DNA of 64,000 nucleotides from Methanobacteriota archaeon (GCA_027064425.1 JAMOPO010000052.1:62001-126000), one strand, 5' to 3'; counted from the first letter of the stretch, positions 53,732 to 62,734 are shown. Program-made: numbers and translations. Notes: generated by a model not told the origin, from the sequence alone.

Positions 53732-54112
53732 TTGCTGGACACCCCTTTCGTCACGGTTCGGCGGTTCAACGTGACCGTCAGGGACGTGCTGAAGTGCGTC
53801 CTCGGCCTCAGGGACGCTGAGGTGGACGTGTACTTTCGGCTCCTGGAGCTGGGCGAGGCTACCGTGTACGACCTGGCCGAGGACCTGAACCGGGACAGGA
53901 CCACGATCCAGAAGGCGCTCAAGAGCCTCGTGCACGCGGGGCTTGTTAACAGGCGGAAGGAGACGAGGCCGCGTGGCGGATACGTCTACGTTTACGAGCC
54001 AATCCCGTTCGAGGAGGCGAAGGAGATCATCCTCAGGGCGTTGGACGAATGGTACGAGGCCGTGAAGGCTGCGCTGGAGGAGGTGGATGTGGAGAACATA
54101 GGAAAGGAGTGA
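53732..54112 (+). CDS. TrmB-like winged-helix transcriptional regulator
   Basis: 126 residues from TTG 53732. Winged-helix core DVYFRLLELGEATVYDLAED, with NRDRTTIQKALKSLVHAGLV as recognition helix and a wing RPRGGYVYVY, followed by a C-terminal dimer-type helix. Resembles TrmB/MarR-like archaeal repressors without a sugar-binding domain. Divergent from fsr and overlapping the small siroheme gene, so control of sulfite reduction is likely. Confidence 0.78.
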   Translation: MLDTPFVTVRRFNVTVRDVLKCVLGLRDAEVDVYFRLLELGEATVYDLAEDLNRDRTTIQKALKSLVHAGLVNRRKETRPRGGYVYVYEPIPFEEAKEIILRALDEWYEAVKAALEEVDVENIGKE

Positions 54113-54723
54113 TGCGCGCGCCGGACGGCACCTACGTCGTCCGGCTCACCCTGCCGCCCGGGTTCGTCCCGGCGGAAGCGCTGCGGGTCGTGGCGGATCT
54201 GGCGGAGAAGTACGGGGACGGCCGAGTTCACCTGACCGTGCGGCAAACGATCGAGATCCCGGGCGTTCATCCCGACCGGCTGGAGGACCTGCTCGAGGAG
54301 CTGCGGGAGCGGGGGCTGGAGCCCGGGTCGACCGGTCCCAGGGTCCGGCAGGTGACCTGCTGCCCCGGCGCCGACACCTGCCCCAACGCGCTCGCGAGGA
54401 CCGTGCCGCTGGCGCGTCGCCTGCACGAGGAGTTCGTGGACGTGTGGGTGCCGGCTAAGGTCAAGATCGCGGTCTCCGGATGTCCGCGCGGCTGCACGAG
54501 GCCCGAGGACAACGACGTAGGCGTGATCGGGCTGGGCGAGGGCCGCTGGAGGGTGCTCGCGGGCGGGGTTGACCTGGGGGATTACGAGGGAGAGGACGAG
54601 GTGGTCGAGGTCATCGAGGACGTGCTGGCCTGGTACTCAAGCAACGCGCCCCTGGGAACGCGACTCAAGCGCTTCGCCGCCGAGAGGGCCGAGAGGCTGC
54701 AGGAGGCGGTCGGGGTCGACTAG
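54112..54723 (+). CDS. Small dissimilatory sulfite reductase-like protein (siroheme/Fe-S)
   Basis: 203 residues, ATG 54112 within TGATG and with AAAGGAG before it. Single nitrite/sulfite reductase repeat: [24 protein letters not shown] and [14 protein letters not shown] provide the four cysteines for siroheme-[4Fe-4S]; no ferredoxin domain. Such small proteins occur in many methanogens with unknown reaction. Its operon with the regulator and next to fsr suggests a role in sulfite or siroheme metabolism. Confidence 0.82.
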   Translation: MRAPDGTYVVRLTLPPGFVPAEALRVVADLAEKYGDGRVHLTVRQTIEIPGVHPDRLEDLLEELRERGLEPGSTGPRVRQVTCCPGADTCPNALARTVPLARRLHEEFVDVWVPAKVKIAVSGCPRGCTRPEDNDVGVIGLGEGRWRVLAGGVDLGDYEGEDEVVEVIEDVLAWYSSNAPLGTRLKRFAAERAERLQEAVGVD

Positions 54724-54725
54724 CG

Positions 54726-55262
54726 GTGAGCCTGCGACCCCGGGTGGTCGTGCTCCGGCTGGGTCACCGGCGGGGTCGGGATCTCCGGGTGACGACCCAT
54801 GTGTGCCTGACCGCGCGCGCCTTCGGAGCGGAGGGTGTCCTCATCCACGGGGACCGGGAGGACTCGGTCCTGGAGTCCGTGGAGGACGTGGTGGACCGGT
54901 GGGGCGGGCCCTTCTGGGTGCGGTGGGTGGAGAGCTGGAGGAAGGCGGTGAGGGAGTGGAAGGAGGGTGGCGGGGCGGTCGTGCACCTCACCATGTACGG
55001 GCTCCACGTGGACGACGTCATCGAGGACATCCGTGAGGAGGATGAGCTGCTCGTCATCGTCGGGGCGGGCAAGGTTCCGGCCGACGCGTTCGAGCTCGCG
55101 GACTACAACGTGGCGATCGGTCACCAGCCGCACTCCGAGGTCGCGGCCCTGGCCGTGTTCCTGGACCGCCTGTACGAGGGCGAGGAGCTGCACCGCGAGT
55201 TTAAGGACGCGAAGCTCCGGGTGATCCCGCAGGAGAGAGGGAAGAAGGTGGAGAGACTATGA
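54726..55262 (+). CDS. tRNA (cytidine-56-2'-O)-methyltransferase aTrm56
   Basis: 178 residues from GTG 54726. SPOUT-fold enzyme methylating C56 in the T loop. [26 protein letters not shown], the glycine-rich IVGAGKVP and [20 protein letters not shown] knot region match archaeal Trm56. Two bases after the sulfite-reductase-like gene and coupled to a phosphoesterase by ATGA. The function is widespread in archaea. Confidence 0.9.
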   Translation: MSLRPRVVVLRLGHRRGRDLRVTTHVCLTARAFGAEGVLIHGDREDSVLESVEDVVDRWGGPFWVRWVESWRKAVREWKEGGGAVVHLTMYGLHVDDVIEDIREEDELLVIVGAGKVPADAFELADYNVAIGHQPHSEVAALAVFLDRLYEGEELHREFKDAKLRVIPQERGKKVERL

Positions 55263-55957
55263 CCGTGGAGATCGCGGTCATCTCGGACGTGCACTCGAAC
55301 CTGGAGGCCCTGAAGCGCGTCCTCCGCGAGATCAAGTCCGCCGACATGGTCCTGTGCTGCGGCGACGTCGTGGGTTACGGTCCCTGGCCCGAGGAGTGCC
55401 TGGAGCGGATCCGCGAGCTGTGCGACCGGTGCGTGAAGGGGAACCACGACTACGGTGTGGTGACCGGAAACGTCGAGCGGTTCAACCTGGCGGCGCGGAT
55501 CGCCGTGGAGTGGACGCGCCGCCGGCTGAGCGATGAGTGGAAGGAGTTCCTCGAGGAGCTGCCCAAAGTGGAGCGGTTCGAGGTGGAGGACGTAAGGATC
55601 TGCCTCGTACACGGCAGCCCGCGGGACCCGATCTGGGAGTACGTGTTCCCCGACACCCCGAGGCAGGTCCTGCGGGAGCTGGCCAAGCTCGCGGACGCCG
55701 ACGTGCTCCTGATGGGACACACCCACGTTCCCATGCACGAGGAGGTGGACGGCGTCCACGTGGCCAACCCGGGCAGCGTGGGCCAGCCGCGCGACGGCGA
55801 CCCCCGGGCGGCCTACGGCATCCTCGAGGTGTCCAACGGGCGGGTGGTGTCATGGGAGGTGAACCGGGTCGCTTACAACGTTGATAGGACCGCGAGGGAG
55901 ATCGTCAGCAAGGGGCTGCCGGAGGAGCTGGGAGCGCGACTCTACCGCGGCATCTAG
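55259..55957 (+). CDS. Calcineurin-like metallophosphoesterase
   Basis: 232 residues, ATG 55259. [40 protein letters not shown] and MGHTHVPM complete the two-metal site, as in archaeal MJ0912-type enzymes. Substrate unknown. The stop overlaps the convergent gene on the other strand by four bases. Confidence 0.86.
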   Translation: MTVEIAVISDVHSNLEALKRVLREIKSADMVLCCGDVVGYGPWPEECLERIRELCDRCVKGNHDYGVVTGNVERFNLAARIAVEWTRRRLSDEWKEFLEELPKVERFEVEDVRICLVHGSPRDPIWEYVFPDTPRQVLRELAKLADADVLLMGHTHVPMHEEVDGVHVANPGSVGQPRDGDPRAAYGILEVSNGRVVSWEVNRVAYNVDRTAREIVSKGLPEELGARLYRGI

Positions 55958-56745
55958 ACGTCCTCCAGCAGCTCCAGCCCGTACTCGATGGCCTTCAGGT
56001 TGTCCTCCGCCACGGACCGTCGCGGCCAGCTCTCCGGTCGCTCGCACCACGAGCGCTGCGTCCTGTACACCCACTCGACGGCGTCCGGGGACGCCAGCCC
56101 CCGCCGGCACAGGGTGTAGAGCACCTCCACGGCCGACTCGGTGAAGACGATCCCGTACCCCCGCGAGGTGAGCTCGACCAGCACGCGCTCCACCTGGTCC
56201 GGCGGGACCTCCAGGTACGGTCGGCAGGTCTTCTCGCCGTCGTCCAGGTACTCAGGCTCCCGATCGACCAGCTCCCCCACGATGTGGGACCCCAGCCCGC
56301 GCGTGACCAGGGTGGGGACCTCGCCCCTACCCAACCCCATCACCGGGCCGAAGAATCGGACGCTCAGCCACTCCGAGCCGAGCACCCGGTGCAGCTCCGG
56401 GTGCACCTTCCGGTACACGACGTCGTCCACTGCCGGCTTGTCCACCTCGATGTTGCACAGGTTCTCCAGCGGTTTGAGGTTCGAGTCAGCCAACACGTCG
56501 TACCCGGCGCGCTCGTACTTCACAGCCAGCGCCGTCTCGATCACGTCCACGCTCTCGTCCCGGAACGCGACCATCTCCACGATCACTCCGTCCTCGCGGC
56601 GGGCAGCGAAGGCCGTTACGACCGGGTACCTCAGGTAGGGGCCGACGGAGTCCACCACCAGCTTACCCTCAGGTTCCGCCAGCCTGGCCCCGTGAGCTCC
56701 CCCCTCCTTGAGCGCGCGCCTCAGGGCCTCGTGCGGATCGTCCAA
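55954..56745 (-). CDS. Conserved-looking hypothetical protein, 263 residues
   Basis: From TTG 56745. Alpha/beta composition with an N-terminal helix, the strand-rich RYPVVTAFAARREDGVIV and a cysteine-containing C-terminal helical part (TLCRRGL, SWCERPESW). No family recognised. Even composition and lack of overlap except at the 3' end support it being coding. No obvious operon partner. Confidence 0.65.
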   Translation of the reverse strand: MDDPHEALRRALKEGGAHGARLAEPEGKLVVDSVGPYLRYPVVTAFAARREDGVIVEMVAFRDESVDVIETALAVKYERAGYDVLADSNLKPLENLCNIEVDKPAVDDVVYRKVHPELHRVLGSEWLSVRFFGPVMGLGRGEVPTLVTRGLGSHIVGELVDREPEYLDDGEKTCRPYLEVPPDQVERVLVELTSRGYGIVFTESAVEVLYTLCRRGLASPDAVEWVYRTQRSWCERPESWPRRSVAEDNLKAIEYGLELLEDV

Positions 56746-56828
56746 GGTCGAGCTCCCCGGTCGGACCGTGGCCCTCTCCTCACCGATCAGTGCCGTGGTA
56801 GCTCCTCATCCCGGTCCGACGTGTTCCG

Positions 56829-56976
56829 AAATAAAAAGGTAGGGAGCTGTGCCCGGCCCGTCGGACGGGCCGCACATCCACGGCGATACCGCCGGTTCAC
56901 GGCCGCCGGGCGACCCTGTGCCGGGCCGCAGCACGCCCGCCCTCATCGAGGTCAGGCGGGCCCGCGCCGCAGGGTC
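56829..56976. other. Gene-free stretch with serial strong hairpins; possible structured RNA
   Basis: Part of a 231-base gap (56746-56976). Contains hairpin CGGCCCG/CGGGCCG (56854-56872), a nested CGGCG...CGCCG stem (about 56881-56907), GGGCG/CGCCC (about 56908-56938) and CCCGCC/GGCGGG (56936-56960). At 56829-56839 lies AAATAAAAAGG: a TATA box if read on the plus strand, or a T-run terminator if read on the minus strand after the membrane protease gene. ORF content is poor in all frames. Confidence 0.45.
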
Positions 56977-58023
56977 CTAGGAGAACCCCAGCAACCCGAG
57001 TAATAGGGATAACGGGAGGCCACCCACCACCAGGAACGCCGCCCCCACGACGGACCCGAGCTCACCCACGAAGCTGCCGATGGACGGGTAAGCCGGGTCC
57101 AGGTCCGAGAGCGCGTCCATCGCCAGGACCAGCCCCAGGAGCCCGCGCCACGGTTGCGGCACGAACGGCAGCACGGCCAGCCAGAAGGCCACGGTCGCCG
57201 GCCCGATCGCCCCCCTGCGCCACGGGGGCCCTACCACGGACAGGTTGATCCCCGCCCCGATCCCGGGGAACACGTAGGGCCACCTCACTCGCACCTCCAG
57301 CCCGAGGACGTGCGCGATGAGCAGCTTAGAAACGTCCACCAGGAGCCGAAACGGCGCGAGCAGCAGCGTGGACCCGACCTCCGTGAGCAGCCTCCTTAGG
57401 GCACCGCGCGGGTTCTCCAGCGCCGCGATCCCGGCCGCGAACAGGGCCAGCCCCACCTCGACCGCGTACCGCTCCGCCGGGTACCTGCCCTGCAGCACCG
57501 CGAAGAACCCCTTCCAACCGTCCAGCAGGGTTCCCATGACCTCCTCCGGCAGCAGGTTCTCCAGGTTGCTCAGCGCCGCACCGAAGGCCGCGTCCGGGTC
57601 CAGCGGTGCCAGCAGCGCGGCCGCCAGCGCGCCCACCACCGGGCCGGCCATCGCCTCGTCCGCCTCCCGGTAGTCCAGCCCGGAGAGCACCTCACTCGGG
57701 TTCACGGCGTACCCCCACTCCGCCGCTCGAACCAGCTCCCGCAGCTCCTCCTCCGCCAGACCGGGAGGGTAAGGGCCCACCGTCACGAACCCGGTCGGGG
57801 GCTCGGCCCGCACCTCCAGCCAGCTCCCGTCCCCGAGCTCCATGACGAGCCGTGGGGTCGGGCCCGCCTCCACCCACCAGGAGCGGATCCCGCCGTGATA
57901 GCTCGCCGTCACCAGGGCGTGGCCCAGCTCGTGCGCCAGGACGGAGGCCGAGGTGACCAGCAGCCCCGTCCCCGGGTTCTTCGCCGCCAGCACAGCCAAT
58001 AAGACCGGCCCGACCGCGTCCAC
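56977..58023 (-). CDS. Polytopic membrane protein with HELGH zinc-protease motif
   Basis: About 348 residues from GTG 58023 (ATG 58047 or GTG 58050 would overlap the divergent gene). HExxH occurs in VLAHELGHALV within the first membrane segment, as in site-2 (M50) proteases; about five further hydrophobic segments follow, and a loop of roughly 100 residues lies after the motif. A second-metal DG motif is not obvious, though SDLDPAYP near the C-terminus could supply an aspartate. Regulated intramembrane proteolysis is possible. Confidence 0.68.
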   Translation of the reverse strand: MDAVGPVLLAVLAAKNPGTGLLVTSASVLAHELGHALVTASYHGGIRSWWVEAGPTPRLVMELGDGSWLEVRAEPPTGFVTVGPYPPGLAEEELRELVRAAEWGYAVNPSEVLSGLDYREADEAMAGPVVGALAAALLAPLDPDAAFGAALSNLENLLPEEVMGTLLDGWKGFFAVLQGRYPAERYAVEVGLALFAAGIAALENPRGALRRLLTEVGSTLLLAPFRLLVDVSKLLIAHVLGLEVRVRWPYVFPGIGAGINLSVVGPPWRRGAIGPATVAFWLAVLPFVPQPWRGLLGLVLAMDALSDLDPAYPSIGSFVGELGSVVGAAFLVVGGLPLSLLLGLLGFS

Positions 58024-58036
58024 GCGGGGATCCCCC

Positions 58037-58831
58037 GTGAGGATCATCACCCTGACGACGGATTTCGGCTGGTCCTCGCCCTACCCCGCCCAAATGAAGG
58101 CCGTGATCTTCCGCCTCTCCCCGCCGGGAGTCGAGGTCGTCGATGTCACGCACGGGGTCCCGCCCCAGGACATCGTCTCGGGCTCTTACGTGATGGCTGT
58201 CGCCTGCCCCTGGTTCCCGGAGGGCACCGTGCACGTGGGCGTGGTGGATCCGGGCGTGGGAACCGAGCGGCGTCCCCTCCTGCTCGAGACCGCCCGCGGG
58301 GACGTGCTCATCGGCCCCGACAACGGGTTGCTCCTGCCCCCGGCCGAGGAGCTGGGCGGGATCGAGCGGGCGTACCGGATCTTGGAGGACGAGGTGAGCG
58401 AGTGGGAGGTATCCGCCACCTTCCATGGCCGAGACGTGTTCGCGCCCGCGGCCGTTCGCGCGGCCGTGGGTGAGGACCCGGAGGAGTTCTGCGAGCCCCT
58501 TGAGCCGGAAGAGCTGGAGGAGCCCCCCATCCCGGAGCCGGAGGTGGAAAAGGACCGTATCAGGGCGCACGTCTGGTACGTGGACGACTTCGGAAACCTC
58601 ATCACGAACCTGGAGTGGGAGCGCGTAGACCTGCCCGACGAGGTCACGGTGAGGACGCCGTCCGGCGAGCGCCGGGCCCGGCGCGTCAGGACCTACGGGG
58701 AGGCCGAGCCCGGCGACCTCGTCGTCCTCAGCTCCTCCTCCGGTCACCTGGAGATCGCGGTGGTCGAGGGGAACGCGTCCGAGGAGCTCGGGCTGAAACC
58801 CGGTGACCCCATCGAACTACTGCCGGAGTAG
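58037..58831 (+). CDS. SAM hydrolase (SAM hydroxide adenosyltransferase, DUF62)
   Basis: 264 residues from GTG 58037. Splits S-adenosylmethionine with water to adenosine and methionine. ITLTTDFGWSSPYPAQMKA, DVTHGVPPQDI, VGVVDPGVGTERRP, GPDNGLL, FHGRDVFAPAA and DDFGNLITN are the full set of fluorinase-superfamily motifs. Head-to-head with the membrane protease gene; overlaps nnr at its 3' end. Confidence 0.92.
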   Translation: MRIITLTTDFGWSSPYPAQMKAVIFRLSPPGVEVVDVTHGVPPQDIVSGSYVMAVACPWFPEGTVHVGVVDPGVGTERRPLLLETARGDVLIGPDNGLLLPPAEELGGIERAYRILEDEVSEWEVSATFHGRDVFAPAAVRAAVGEDPEEFCEPLEPEELEEPPIPEPEVEKDRIRAHVWYVDDFGNLITNLEWERVDLPDEVTVRTPSGERRARRVRTYGEAEPGDLVVLSSSSGHLEIAVVEGNASEELGLKPGDPIELLPE

Positions 58832-60316
58832 CCTCACGCCGCTCGGCTCCACCGACCACGGGTCCCGGAACACGTCCGGCACCCGTTCCACCACGTCCAT
58901 CGCCGTCAGGCACTGGGACCGCTCCTCCTCCGCCAGCTGGCCGGCCGCACCCACCACGAAGGCGCCCACCCGGGCCGCTTCAAACGCGTCCTCGCACACC
59001 GCGGCCAGCGCCCCCACGACGCCCGCCAGCACGTCCCCGGTGCCCCCCACCGTCATCCCCGGCGTCCCCGTCACGTTGAGCCTCACCTCGCCCTCCGGCG
59101 ACCCGATCACGTCCACGGGCCCCTTCAACAGCACCGTGCAGCCCCAATCCTCCGCCACCCGACCGACGGTCTCCTCCCGCTCCTCAACGCCGTCACCCGG
59201 AGACTCCCCGAACACCCGGCGGAACTCGCCGGCGTGCGGCGTCAGCACGAACCGCTCGTCGACCAGGTCCCTCCTCACCCCACGTAGCCCGTCCGCGTCG
59301 ACGACGACGGTCCCGTCGAACTCGTCCGACAACCTCTCGATGAGGCCCTCCGCGTCCGCCTCCGGGCCCAAGCCCGGGCCCACCACCACCGCGTCAACGT
59401 CCTCCAGCGGCGCCTCCTCCAGGTCCTCCGGCCCCGGCACCCGCTCGGAACCCAGGTAGATGAGGTTCGGATCGTCCCGGGGCACCTCGCTCGGCGTGAG
59501 GAGGAAGACCAGGTCGGCCCCCGCCCTCAGCGCTCCCTGGGCCGTCAGCCTCGGCGCCCCGACGTACCGGTCGGAGCCCGCGACGATCAGGATCCTGCCG
59601 TGCTTGCCCTTATACGCCCAGGGGTCCCGCTCTCGAGCGCCGGAGGTGATCAGATCCCCCGGGCCGCAGATCCGCTCCGCCAGCTCCGGGATCCCGGCGT
59701 TCACCCGGCGGAGGAACGCGTCCCGAGCCCTCCTGACCCCGCGCTTGTGCCGGTGGATCGACACGATCACGTCGGCCTCCACGGCCACGTCCGGAACCTC
59801 GCCCGTGTCGGGGTCCATCCCGGTGGGCACGTCCACCGAGACGACGCGGCTGCCCGCCCGGGAGGCCTCGTTGATCCTTACCACCGCCGTCCGCACGGGT
59901 TCCCGGAGCCGGCCCCGGATCCCGAACCCGAGGATCGCGTCCACGATCACCTCGCGCTCGAAGTCCAGATCCTCCAGCTCGCTGGAGTCCCGGACCTCCC
60001 TCACGCCGATCCCGGCCGACTCCAGCCGCTCCAGGTTCCGCTCCGCCGCCGGGTTCCGAATCGCCTCCCTCCGGCCCAGCAGCAGGACGTCCACGTCAAC
60101 GCCCTCCGCGTTCAGGTGCCGGGCGGCCACGAACCCGTCTCCGCCGTTCCCCCCCGTGCCGCAGACGACGAGGACCTCGCCCGGTGAGTACTCCTCCAGG
60201 ACGACCCGGGCCACGCCCGCCCCGGCGTTCTCCATCATGTACTCCTCCTCGAAGCCCAGCCAGCGCGAGTTCAGCTCGATCCTGCGCATCTCACGCGACG
60301 TGATCCACTCCGGCAA
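58817..60316 (-). CDS. nnr: Bifunctional NAD(P)H-hydrate epimerase / dehydratase
   Basis: 499 residues from TTG 60316. The N-terminal half (NnrE, VVCGTGGNGGDGFVAARHL, ATG-independent start) epimerises hydrated NAD(P)H; the C-terminal half (NnrD, GKHGRILIVAGSDRYVGAPR, VVGPGLGP, LTPHAGEFRR, GTGDVLAGVVGAL) dehydrates it with a nucleotide. Both active sites look complete. Converges with the SAM hydrolase by a 15-base overlap. Confidence 0.93.
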   Translation of the reverse strand: MPEWITSREMRRIELNSRWLGFEEEYMMENAGAGVARVVLEEYSPGEVLVVCGTGGNGGDGFVAARHLNAEGVDVDVLLLGRREAIRNPAAERNLERLESAGIGVREVRDSSELEDLDFEREVIVDAILGFGIRGRLREPVRTAVVRINEASRAGSRVVSVDVPTGMDPDTGEVPDVAVEADVIVSIHRHKRGVRRARDAFLRRVNAGIPELAERICGPGDLITSGARERDPWAYKGKHGRILIVAGSDRYVGAPRLTAQGALRAGADLVFLLTPSEVPRDDPNLIYLGSERVPGPEDLEEAPLEDVDAVVVGPGLGPEADAEGLIERLSDEFDGTVVVDADGLRGVRRDLVDERFVLTPHAGEFRRVFGESPGDGVEEREETVGRVAEDWGCTVLLKGPVDVIGSPEGEVRLNVTGTPGMTVGGTGDVLAGVVGALAAVCEDAFEAARVGAFVVGAAGQLAEEERSQCLTAMDVVERVPDVFRDPWSVEPSGVRLLRQ

Positions 60317-60386
60317 CGTGGGTCCCCGGCGGCACTCGGCCCGGCATCGGCGATAAGCCTTCCCACCGTGCCGGGCTGTGATTCGT

Positions 60387-60398
60387 GTGAGCGCTCAC
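60387..60398. repeat. Perfect 12-base palindrome in the nnr/ABC gap
   Basis: GTGAGCGCTCAC in the 171-base divergent gap 60317-60487. A minus-strand TATA-like GGCTTATC near 60351-60358 may drive nnr. The palindrome could be an operator for either gene; no regulator is adjacent. Confidence 0.35.
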
Positions 60399-60487
60399 GC
60401 TGGCCGTGCGTGACTGTGACAGCGCTCGTGTCAACTTTCGGGCAACGCTTGTTAGGGGCGGGCGTCGGGGCCGCGGAGGGCGCTCCC

Positions 60488-61267
60488 ATGGAGGTCGAGG
60501 AGCTGACGATCCTCGGTGGAACGGACAAGGACGGCCGGCCCGAGCCCGTGGAGGAGCTCACGCTGCGGCCCGGCGACGTCGTCGCGATCGTCGGTCCGAC
60601 GGGCTCGGGCAAGTCGGCCCTGCTACGGGACGTGGAGCTCCTGGCTCAGGGCGACACGGTCACGGGTCGCCGGGTCCTGCTCAACGGTGAGCGCCCGCCC
60701 GAGGAGCTTCGGTTCGACCCGGAGCGGCGGCTGGTGGCCCACGTGACGCAGACGATGGGCTTCCTGGCGGACTGCTCGGTCCGCGAGTTCGTCGAGCTGC
60801 ACGCGGAGAGCCGGGGCGTGGACGTGGACCCCGAGGAGGTGATCGAGCTGGCCAACCGGTTCACGGGCGAGCCCATCCACCCGGACATGCACATGACGGA
60901 GCTGAGCGGCGGCCAGTCCCGCTCGCTGATGATCGCCGACGTGCTCCTGATCAGTGACTCGCCCGTGGTGCTGATCGACGAGATCGAGAACGCGGGGATC
61001 AAGAAGCGGGAGGCGCTGGAGGAGCTGACCCGGCACGACCGCATCGTGCTCCTGGTCACGCACGACCCCGCCGTGGCGCTCCGCTCGGACCTGCGCGTGG
61101 TAATGGAGAACGGAGCGATGGTGGAGCTGGTAGAGACGTCGAAGCGGGAGCGCGAGGTGGCGGAGCTGCTGGAGCGGCTCGACGCCTGGTGGCTGGAGCT
61201 GCGGGACCGGGTCCGCCGGGGCGAGCGGCTGGACGACGTGGAGCCACCGGTGGGGGCCCAGGCTTGA
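60488..61267 (+). CDS. ABC-type ATPase subunit, soluble
   Basis: 259 residues, ATG 60488. Complete ABC cassette: Walker A GPTGSGKS, Q-loop HVTQTMGF, signature LSGGQSRSL, Walker B VVLIDEIENAG and the switch histidine in VTHDP. No membrane partner gene is nearby. TTGA-coupled to a GTPase and then an Fe-S protein, so it probably works with those, for example in metal-cofactor insertion, rather than in transport. Confidence 0.85.
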   Translation: MEVEELTILGGTDKDGRPEPVEELTLRPGDVVAIVGPTGSGKSALLRDVELLAQGDTVTGRRVLLNGERPPEELRFDPERRLVAHVTQTMGFLADCSVREFVELHAESRGVDVDPEEVIELANRFTGEPIHPDMHMTELSGGQSRSLMIADVLLISDSPVVLIDEIENAGIKKREALEELTRHDRIVLLVTHDPAVALRSDLRVVMENGAMVELVETSKREREVAELLERLDAWWLELRDRVRRGERLDDVEPPVGAQA

Positions 61268-61974
61268 GGCTCGTGATCGTGTCCGGCACGCCGGGTGCCG
61301 GCAAGACCGCGGTCATCCTCCACGCGCTGAAGCACCTGAGGGACAGCTTCCAACCGGCGGTCGTCAAGGTGGACTGCCTGGACACGGACGATCATCGCGT
61401 GTACGAGGAGCGGCTCGGGATTCCGGCGGTTCGGGCGCTGGCCAAGGACATGTGCCCGGACCACTTCGCGGCCTACAACCTTGAGCACATGTTGCGGTGG
61501 GCGGAGGGCGAGGGCGCTGACCTCCTCGTCGTGGAGACGGCTGGCCTGTGCCTGCGGTGCGCCCCCTACGTGGACGCGTGCCTGGGCGTCTGCGTGGCGG
61601 ACGTGACCCTGGGACCCAACTCGCCCGCGAAGGTGGGTCCGTTCCTCCAGACCGCGGACGTCGTGTGCGTGAACAAGGGTGACCTCGTCTCGCAGGCGGA
61701 GCGGGAGGTGTTCATGCGCCGGGTGGCCGAGGTCAACCCGGACGCGCGCGTGATCGAGACGAACGGGCTCACCGGCGCGGGCTGCGAGCTGCTGGCACAG
61801 CTCATCGAGGAGGAGGCTCCCGAGGTCCCGGACGACCTCAATGAGGTCCGGCTACGCGAGAAGGCACCGCTCGCCGTCTGCACGCTGTGCGCGGGCGAGA
61901 CGCGCGTGGCGGCCGAGCGACACCGGGGCGTCCTCCGGCGGATCGACGGGTCCATGGAGTACCGGGGTGAGTGA
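61264..61974 (+). CDS. HypB/UreG/CooC-like nucleotide-binding protein
   Basis: 236 residues from TTG 61264. P-loop [36 protein letters not shown], base-specificity motif VCVNKGD and a cysteine pair CTLCAG near the C-terminus. Typical of metal-centre maturation GTPases (SIMIBI class). CLRC and CTLC may bind nickel or iron. Middle gene of the ABC/GTPase/Fe-S trio. Confidence 0.82.
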   Translation: MRLVIVSGTPGAGKTAVILHALKHLRDSFQPAVVKVDCLDTDDHRVYEERLGIPAVRALAKDMCPDHFAAYNLEHMLRWAEGEGADLLVVETAGLCLRCAPYVDACLGVCVADVTLGPNSPAKVGPFLQTADVVCVNKGDLVSQAEREVFMRRVAEVNPDARVIETNGLTGAGCELLAQLIEEEAPEVPDDLNEVRLREKAPLAVCTLCAGETRVAAERHRGVLRRIDGSMEYRGE

Positions 61975-61975
61975 C

Positions 61976-62635
61976 GTGGCGGCCGAGCGCATCGCCGACC
62001 TCCTACCCGGCTTCCACTGCGGCGCCTGCGGATACGACCGTTGCGACGACTTCGCCCGCGCACTGGTTCGCGGCGAGGCCGACATCAGCGACTGCCCGTA
62101 CCTACGGACCGAGCGGTTCGAGGAACAGCGCCGTCGGATCCTGGAGCTGCTCGGTGAGCTCGAGGAAGAGGAGGAGAAGGAGGAGATCCGAGGCGTTCTC
62201 GACGACTACGAGGCCGACCTGGTCCTGGCCCCACTCCCCGACGAGCCGGCCTGCCGGGAGACCCTTCACCCGTTCGACCCGGACGCGGACGTCGAGGAGG
62301 GAGAGGTGATCCGGTACCGGCCCTGGGGCTGCCCGATCACCCACTTCGCCCGGGTGCTGCGCGCGGAGAAGGGGTTACTCACGGTGCACGTGGTGGGGCC
62401 CAGGCACCGGCTCGGTGAGGAGGACTTCGAGTTCCGGGACGTCGGCCTGTGCCTGGTGGTCGGGTTCGAGGGCGTGGTCAAGGAGGGCCGGGTGCCGGAC
62501 GTTGGGGAGACCGTGCGGTTCCTCCCCGAGCACTGCATGATGCAGAAGGTGCACTCGGGCGTGGTCGTGGAGGCCGTCGGCGATCGGGTCGTCATCGAGT
62601 GCATCGACCTGAAGGTGTGGGCGCCGCCCCGGTAA
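61976..62635 (+). CDS. Fe-S protein with four-cysteine domain, methanogen type
   Basis: 219 residues from GTG 61976 (GTG 61967 also in frame), after GGGGTGA. The N-terminal [15 protein letters not shown]...DCPYL cluster site resembles the [4Fe-4S] motif of acetyl-CoA synthase/corrinoid subunits and related proteins; a beta-rich domain follows ([15 protein letters not shown]). End of the trio. Role unknown; may receive or carry a metal cluster. Confidence 0.8.
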   Translation: MAAERIADLLPGFHCGACGYDRCDDFARALVRGEADISDCPYLRTERFEEQRRRILELLGELEEEEEKEEIRGVLDDYEADLVLAPLPDEPACRETLHPFDPDADVEEGEVIRYRPWGCPITHFARVLRAEKGLLTVHVVGPRHRLGEEDFEFRDVGLCLVVGFEGVVKEGRVPDVGETVRFLPEHCMMQKVHSGVVVEAVGDRVVIECIDLKVWAPPR

Positions 62636-62650
62636 CCGCAAGCGAGTTGA

Positions 62651-62676
62651 ACCCGGGTGTGGCGAGACGCCCGGGT
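62651..62676. repeat. GC-rich hairpin between convergent genes
   Basis: Arms ACCCGGG and CCCGGGT around a 12-base loop, in the 99-base gap between the Fe-S protein stop and the DUF89 stop. No T-run follows on either strand, so a terminator role is uncertain. Confidence 0.4.
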
Positions 62677-62734
62677 GATGGGGAGCGAGGAACCCTGCCG
62701 AGCCGCCGGCGGTGAGGAAGGGTCGACTTGCCGA

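Noticed and set aside
56746-56976. RNase P RNA or SRP RNA
   Set aside because: The gap is too short and the conserved core motifs of either RNA were not found; kept only as an unassigned structured stretch.
62636-62734. C/D box guide RNA (GTGATGG and a later GGTGAGGA)
   Set aside because: Box C is imperfect and no CTGA box D at the right spacing is present; only a simple hairpin is supported.
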